From Tautonia marina (GTDB taxonomy: Bacteria; Planctomycetota; Planctomycetia; Isosphaerales; Isosphaeraceae): a stretch of 64,000 nucleotides of DNA. A program made the position numbers and the translations under genes. The stretch spans positions 1 through 64,000 of the forward strand of contig NZ_WEZF01000028.1 in NCBI RefSeq assembly GCF_009177065.1. Direction: 5' to 3'. Positions within the stretch are counted from its first letter, which is position 1; each line of letters starts with the position of its first letter. Shown here piece after piece: positions 60,654 through 64,000 of this stretch. The notes beneath the pieces are model-generated. The model saw nothing but the letters and a program-made list of their open reading frames with translations, ran no database searches and was not told the origin of the DNA.

Positions 60654-62384
60654 TCAGTCGTCGCCGGCCATTGCGACGGTCAAGGCGGCTTCGAGGCTGG
60701 TGTGGCCGAGCCGGGCTTTCTCGATGGCGTTATCAATGAGCATGGCGGCTCCCTGCGCGCGAGCCGCCGCCCGCAACTCAGGCAGTGATGAGCGGGCCTG
60801 GATCAAGTCGGCCAGCGTCTGGGTGATGCGGATGACCTCGAACACGCCGGTTCGGCCGTGATAGCCGGAACCTCGGCAGGCCTCGCAGCCGACCGGCCGG
60901 TAGAGGACCTGGCCCGCTTCAAGGTGATAGCGGCGGGCCGTCTCGGCATCGCATTCGTAAGGCGTTTTGCAGTGGAGGCAAAGCTTCCGCACCAGCCGCT
61001 GCGCCTGCAGCAAGCGCAGGGTCGACGCGAGCATGAACGGTTCGAGCCCCATGTCTTGCAATCGGCTGATCGAACTGAGCGCGTCGTTCGTGTGCAGGGT
61101 GGAAAGCACCAGGTGGCCGGTCAGGGCCGATCGCATGCAGATCTCGGCGGTTTCCGGGTCGCGGACCTCGCCGACCATGATAATGTCGGGGTCCTGTCGC
61201 AGAAACGCGCGGAGAGCGTTGGCGAAGGTGAGATTGATCTGGGGCTTGACCTGCACCTGGTTCAGCCCCTTGAAGCGATACTCGACCGGGTCCTCGGCGG
61301 TGCAAATGTTCGTATTTGACTCATTGAGGAGGTTCAGGCAGGTGTACAGCGTGGTACTCTTGCCGCTACCGGTCGGACCCGTCACCAGGACGAGGCCGTG
61401 GGGTGACCGGATTGCCTCGGTGATGTCTTCGATCTGACGGTTCGAGAGGCCCAAACCTCGAAGGTCCAGCGGAATGGCCGTCTTGTCGAGTAACCGAATG
61501 ACGAGCTTCTCGCCGTAGACCGTGGGCATGGTACTCAGGCGCAGGTCAATGCGACGGTCGCCGCTTTTCAGGGTGATGGCACCGTCCTGGGGAATGCGCT
61601 TCTCGGCAATGTCCATGCGGCCGAGAATCTTCAGCCGCGAGACGATCGTCACGAAGACCTGACGGTTCAGAACCTGATATTCTTGAAGGTTTCCGTCGAT
61701 CCTGAGGCGAATTTTACAGGCATCTTCGAACGGTTCGAGGTGAATGTCGCTCGCCCCGGCGCGGACGGCGTGTTCGAGAATCTGGTTGACCATCCGGATG
61801 ATCCGGCCGTCGCGCCCCGGCGGGGGAGCCTCATCGAGGACCAGGGTGCCGGCTCGGTCTTCCTCCTCGGTCACCTCATCGTCGAGGTCCGCATGCTCGA
61901 AGCTCTCGGCATCGGGAGCAAAGACGGTGGACGAGCGGGTCGATCGGTAGAGGTCTTCGATCAACTGCTCGACGACGCCGATCGGCGCGATCATCGGTCG
62001 GACACGCAGCCCCGTCAGCAACTGGACCTCGTCGATGACCAGCATCTCGCGAGGCGTGACGAAGGCCAGGTCGAGCTGATCCCCCCGGATGGCAACCGGG
62101 GCAATGGTCTGATCCCGACAGAGCTTCTCGGTGAGCAATCGGGCCAGTTCCGGCTCGGGGGTCGGCATCTCCGACCCGGGGTCGTACAGCGGAACGGCAA
62201 GATACTCGGCATAGGTCCGGGCGATTTCCGAGTCCCCCACCAAGCCGCCGAGAATCAAGGTGCGCTCGTTCAGCTCCTGGCCCCGGCTCCGGATCTCGCG
62301 GAGCCCCTCGGGGGTGACGGCTCCGCGCTGCAACAACAGCTCGATCAACAGAGACCGTTCATCGGCCACGCGGGTCGTGTTCAT
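60654..62384 (-). CDS. Type II secretion/type IV pilus assembly ATPase GspE/PilB
   Basis: 576 residues. An N-terminal MshEN-type domain (about 1-160, with YAEYLAVPLYDPGSEMPTPE) is followed by the ATPase core. IRLRIDGNLQEY is at about residue 230, Walker A is VTGPTGSGKSTTLYTCLN at about 337, the Asp box is CTAEDPVEYRFKGLNQVQV, Walker B is DIIMVGEVRDPETAEIC, and the His box is LVLSTLHTNDALS. A tetracysteine zinc site is formed by CLHC and CEAC around residues 475 and 510. All catalytic residues are present. It overlaps the preceding gene by ATGA. Confidence 0.93.
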   Translation of the reverse strand: MNTTRVADERSLLIELLLQRGAVTPEGLREIRSRGQELNERTLILGGLVGDSEIARTYAEYLAVPLYDPGSEMPTPEPELARLLTEKLCRDQTIAPVAIRGDQLDLAFVTPREMLVIDEVQLLTGLRVRPMIAPIGVVEQLIEDLYRSTRSSTVFAPDAESFEHADLDDEVTEEEDRAGTLVLDEAPPPGRDGRIIRMVNQILEHAVRAGASDIHLEPFEDACKIRLRIDGNLQEYQVLNRQVFVTIVSRLKILGRMDIAEKRIPQDGAITLKSGDRRIDLRLSTMPTVYGEKLVIRLLDKTAIPLDLRGLGLSNRQIEDITEAIRSPHGLVLVTGPTGSGKSTTLYTCLNLLNESNTNICTAEDPVEYRFKGLNQVQVKPQINLTFANALRAFLRQDPDIIMVGEVRDPETAEICMRSALTGHLVLSTLHTNDALSSISRLQDMGLEPFMLASTLRLLQAQRLVRKLCLHCKTPYECDAETARRYHLEAGQVLYRPVGCEACRGSGYHGRTGVFEVIRITQTLADLIQARSSLPELRAAARAQGAAMLIDNAIEKARLGHTSLEAALTVAMAGDD

Positions 62385-63172
62385 CGCGATCCCTCCACGG
62401 AAGCGGCGAGCGCGGGGCGCGAGGTCAACCGGCTCGAAGGGGGATCCACCAGCAATCGAAGGAGCGCCTTCGAGATCTCCGGCAAACTGCCACCCGATTG
62501 TCGAGCAATCTGTTCCATCAGGTCCGGCACCGGCAGATGCACTCCGGCCGCCGCTAGCGCCGCCCGGGCGTCGGTCAGGGTTTCCAGTCCCGCCCGCAGC
62601 CCGAGCTCGTCGGACGAGTCGTTCGCCGCCGGGGTCGCTTCGGCCATCAGCGCGGCCAGCCGGTCGGGCAGCTCAAGGACCAGCGAATCGTGATGGTTCT
62701 CGCGGCCGAGCACCACCCGACCGGGCTCGATGCGGGCCACCGTCCAGGCCGTTCGGGGTGAGCCGTCGGGCCGTTCGAGGAGCTCTCCCTGGCGATAGAC
62801 TCGGCCGTTAATGATGGCGGCCCGGCGATCCCCCGAGACCAGCGTTGCCCCCAGCGCCAAGACCGGAGCCGGCATGCGAGGGGCCGCCGCGGTCGTCCCG
62901 GAGGGGTTCGATCGCAACCGACTGGAGGCGGCCTGGCTCGCCTTGGCATCACTGGGCTGAGCGGCCAACTGCGCCGGATCACCCGCCTGGCGGAACGGAT
63001 CACGAGCCGACGGAGGGCCAAAGTCAGGCTTCAGCAGGCTGGAATCGATCGTTGGCAACGCCGGGGTCGGCGCGGCCTGGTGCGGTGGTGGGGCCACGTG
63101 CGGCCAGACACAGTAACCGACGGCGAGCAGGAAGCCGGCCAGCGGACCGAGTTTGATCAGTTCGTTGGACAT
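62381..63172 (-). CDS. PilP/GspC-like periplasmic linker protein
   Basis: 263 residues from ATG 63172 (a GTG one codon earlier is also possible). One N-terminal membrane helix (LGPLAGFLLAVGYCVW) leads to a Pro/Ala-rich spacer containing ARDPFRQ, the DPF motif seen in PilP and GspB-type proteins. A small beta domain follows (about 115-175): LGATLVSGDRRAAIINGRVYRQGELL and VARIEPGRVVLGRE, the homology-region layout of GspC/PilP. This would link the inner-membrane complex with the secretin. The C-terminal third is helical and unassigned. The stop overlaps the GspE start. Confidence 0.72.
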   Translation of the reverse strand: MSNELIKLGPLAGFLLAVGYCVWPHVAPPPHQAAPTPALPTIDSSLLKPDFGPPSARDPFRQAGDPAQLAAQPSDAKASQAASSRLRSNPSGTTAAAPRMPAPVLALGATLVSGDRRAAIINGRVYRQGELLERPDGSPRTAWTVARIEPGRVVLGRENHHDSLVLELPDRLAALMAEATPAANDSSDELGLRAGLETLTDARAALAAAGVHLPVPDLMEQIARQSGGSLPEISKALLRLLVDPPSSRLTSRPALAASVEGSR

Positions 63173-63176
63173 CACG

Positions 63177-63731
63177 TTATCCCTCGACTCCGATCAGGAG
63201 CAGTTGCATCTCGTTGAGTCCACCCCCCTGAGAGGCGCTGCTTCCGGTCTTGCGGCTCACCTGGATCGAGTCGATTCGGATCAGCCGAGGCGATGCTTCG
63301 AGCCATCGAACGAATTGCTCGAGGACCGGGAAATTCCCTTCGAGAACGATCCGATGGGCCGAGGCCGAGTAAGGGCCGACCTTCATGGAAGGGCGAGGCT
63401 CCAGGGAAACCAGCTTGATCTCGGGAAACTGACGGACCCCGCTCATGATGAAGGGAACCCAGATATCCCCCTCGTCCGACTCGGGCAATAACGCGCTGAA
63501 CGCTTCAGCCTGCTGGCGAAGGTGTTCCACCTCGTGGGCCAGGGCCAGCCGCTGGCGGCCGATGTTGAGCCGGTGATCGTCCTGAGCGATCGCGCGATGC
63601 AACGGCGAGTAGGTCGCCAGATACCAGGCCACGAGCAAGACCAGGTTCAGGACCAGCCCCAGACGGTTCGGTTGGTGCAACAAGTCCCGGAGGAGATTCA
63701 CCAGTCGGGAGGGTGACGATGCGTCGCTCAT
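63177..63731 (-). CDS. PilO/GspM-like alignment complex protein
   Basis: 184 residues from ATG 63731. A basic start and one membrane helix (LGLVLNLVLLVAWYLATYS, about residues 20-40) are followed by a coiled coil (DDHRLNIGRQRLALAHEVEHLRQQ) and a ferredoxin-like beta domain with MKVGPYSASAHRIVLEGNFPVLEQFVRWLEASPRLIRIDSIQVS. This matches PilO/GspM. It lies 4 bases from the PilP-like gene and its start overlaps the stop of the next upstream, truncated gene. Confidence 0.78.
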   Translation of the reverse strand: MSDASSPSRLVNLLRDLLHQPNRLGLVLNLVLLVAWYLATYSPLHRAIAQDDHRLNIGRQRLALAHEVEHLRQQAEAFSALLPESDEGDIWVPFIMSGVRQFPEIKLVSLEPRPSMKVGPYSASAHRIVLEGNFPVLEQFVRWLEASPRLIRIDSIQVSRKTGSSASQGGGLNEMQLLLIGVEG

Positions 63732-64000
63732 GGGGAGGTCTCGCGCGAGGGCCGGGAGGAGGGGGCTCCCGGTTGGCAATGGATGATGAAGGAGGCCGTC
63801 GGAATGCGCGACTGACCGCCGGCTCCCCAGCGCAGTCCCGCCATGCCGACGTCCGGGAGCGTTTTGTGAAGCAAGGGGCTTTCCCGGAGTGACTCGATCA
63901 GGACCTCGACTTCCGGAGAGACAGCCCCGCCGGCGGGAATCGGCGCGTCGATCGCCAGGGTCAGCGACCGTTTCGGCGCGGTCCGCCGACCCTTTCCACC
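63728..64000 (-). CDS. Truncated upstream gene of the pseudopilus operon (C-terminal part)
   Basis: A minus-strand frame stays open from the window end to a TGA at 63728-63730, giving 90 residues. It is coupled to the PilO-like gene by an ATGA overlap, as elsewhere in this operon. The visible part reads ...LTLAIDAPIPAGGAVSPE, SLRESPLLHKTLPDVGMAGL and GQSRIPTASFIIHC, then a Ser/Pro-rich end. By operon order it could be the end of a PilN/GspL-like protein, but this piece alone does not prove it. The start lies beyond the window. Confidence 0.6.
   Translation of the reverse strand, partial: GGKGRRTAPKRSLTLAIDAPIPAGGAVSPEVEVLIESLRESPLLHKTLPDVGMAGLRWGAGGQSRIPTASFIIHCQPGAPSSRPSRETSP

Overview
The window looks like a high-GC planctomycete replicon, most likely from the Isosphaeraceae or relatives. 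This rests on the paired DUF1549/DUF1553 and DUF1501 proteins with Tat or Sec signals, an exosortase/EpsI polysaccharide cluster, a Planctomycetota-style LEALEER-like N-terminus and a divergent pseudopilin operon. No rRNA, tRNA or CRISPR was seen. Base composition is GC-rich throughout except for about 0.2-5.1 kb, which is visibly closer to 50 percent.

Layout. (1) 0.2-20.5 kb, minus strand: one long, mostly translationally coupled polysaccharide operon reading exosortase - chain-length protein/tyrosine kinase - EpsI - initiating sugar transferase - glycosyltransferases - acyltransferase - Wzy/ligase - CapK-like ligase - glycosyltransferase - Wzm - Wzt - methyltransferase - glycosyltransferases. 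(2) 21.6-23.4 kb: a small hypothetical gene and a double-FHA protein. (3) 23.6-32.7 kb: a plasmid-type replication and partition region. It holds about 15 iterons, an AT-rich stretch with five TAACT repeats, an inverted repeat that shares sequence with the iterons, repA, a membrane EEP-family protein, an epimerase, a ParD/ParE-like toxin-antitoxin pair, an array of 8 perfect and 1 variant GATCACC-x-GGTGATC palindromes, then parA and parB. (4) 33-37.2 kb: a CtpF-like P-type ATPase and a Tat-exported protein. (5) 37.4-45.6 kb: a phosphopantetheinyl transferase facing a 2448-residue two-module NRPS. (6) 46-50.5 kb: a DUF1501 protein and a large PSCyt1/DUF1549/DUF1553 protein. (7) 50.8-52.2 kb: DUF4058 and a small secreted Gly/Tyr-rich protein. 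(8) 52.4-64 kb: a secretin with a C-terminal LysM domain, facing a type II secretion/type IV pilus-like operon (GspE, GspF, three pseudopilins, PilP/GspC-like, PilO/GspM-like and a truncated next gene).

How it works together. The repA-iteron and parABS modules suggest the molecule is a large plasmid or chromid, or that such an element has integrated; the window alone cannot decide. Its cargo is mostly cell-surface: polysaccharide synthesis and export, a secretion pseudopilus, and one small nonribosomal peptide. The most promising undescribed items are the two-module NRPS with a degenerate first condensation domain and the complete iteron/parS replicon control region.
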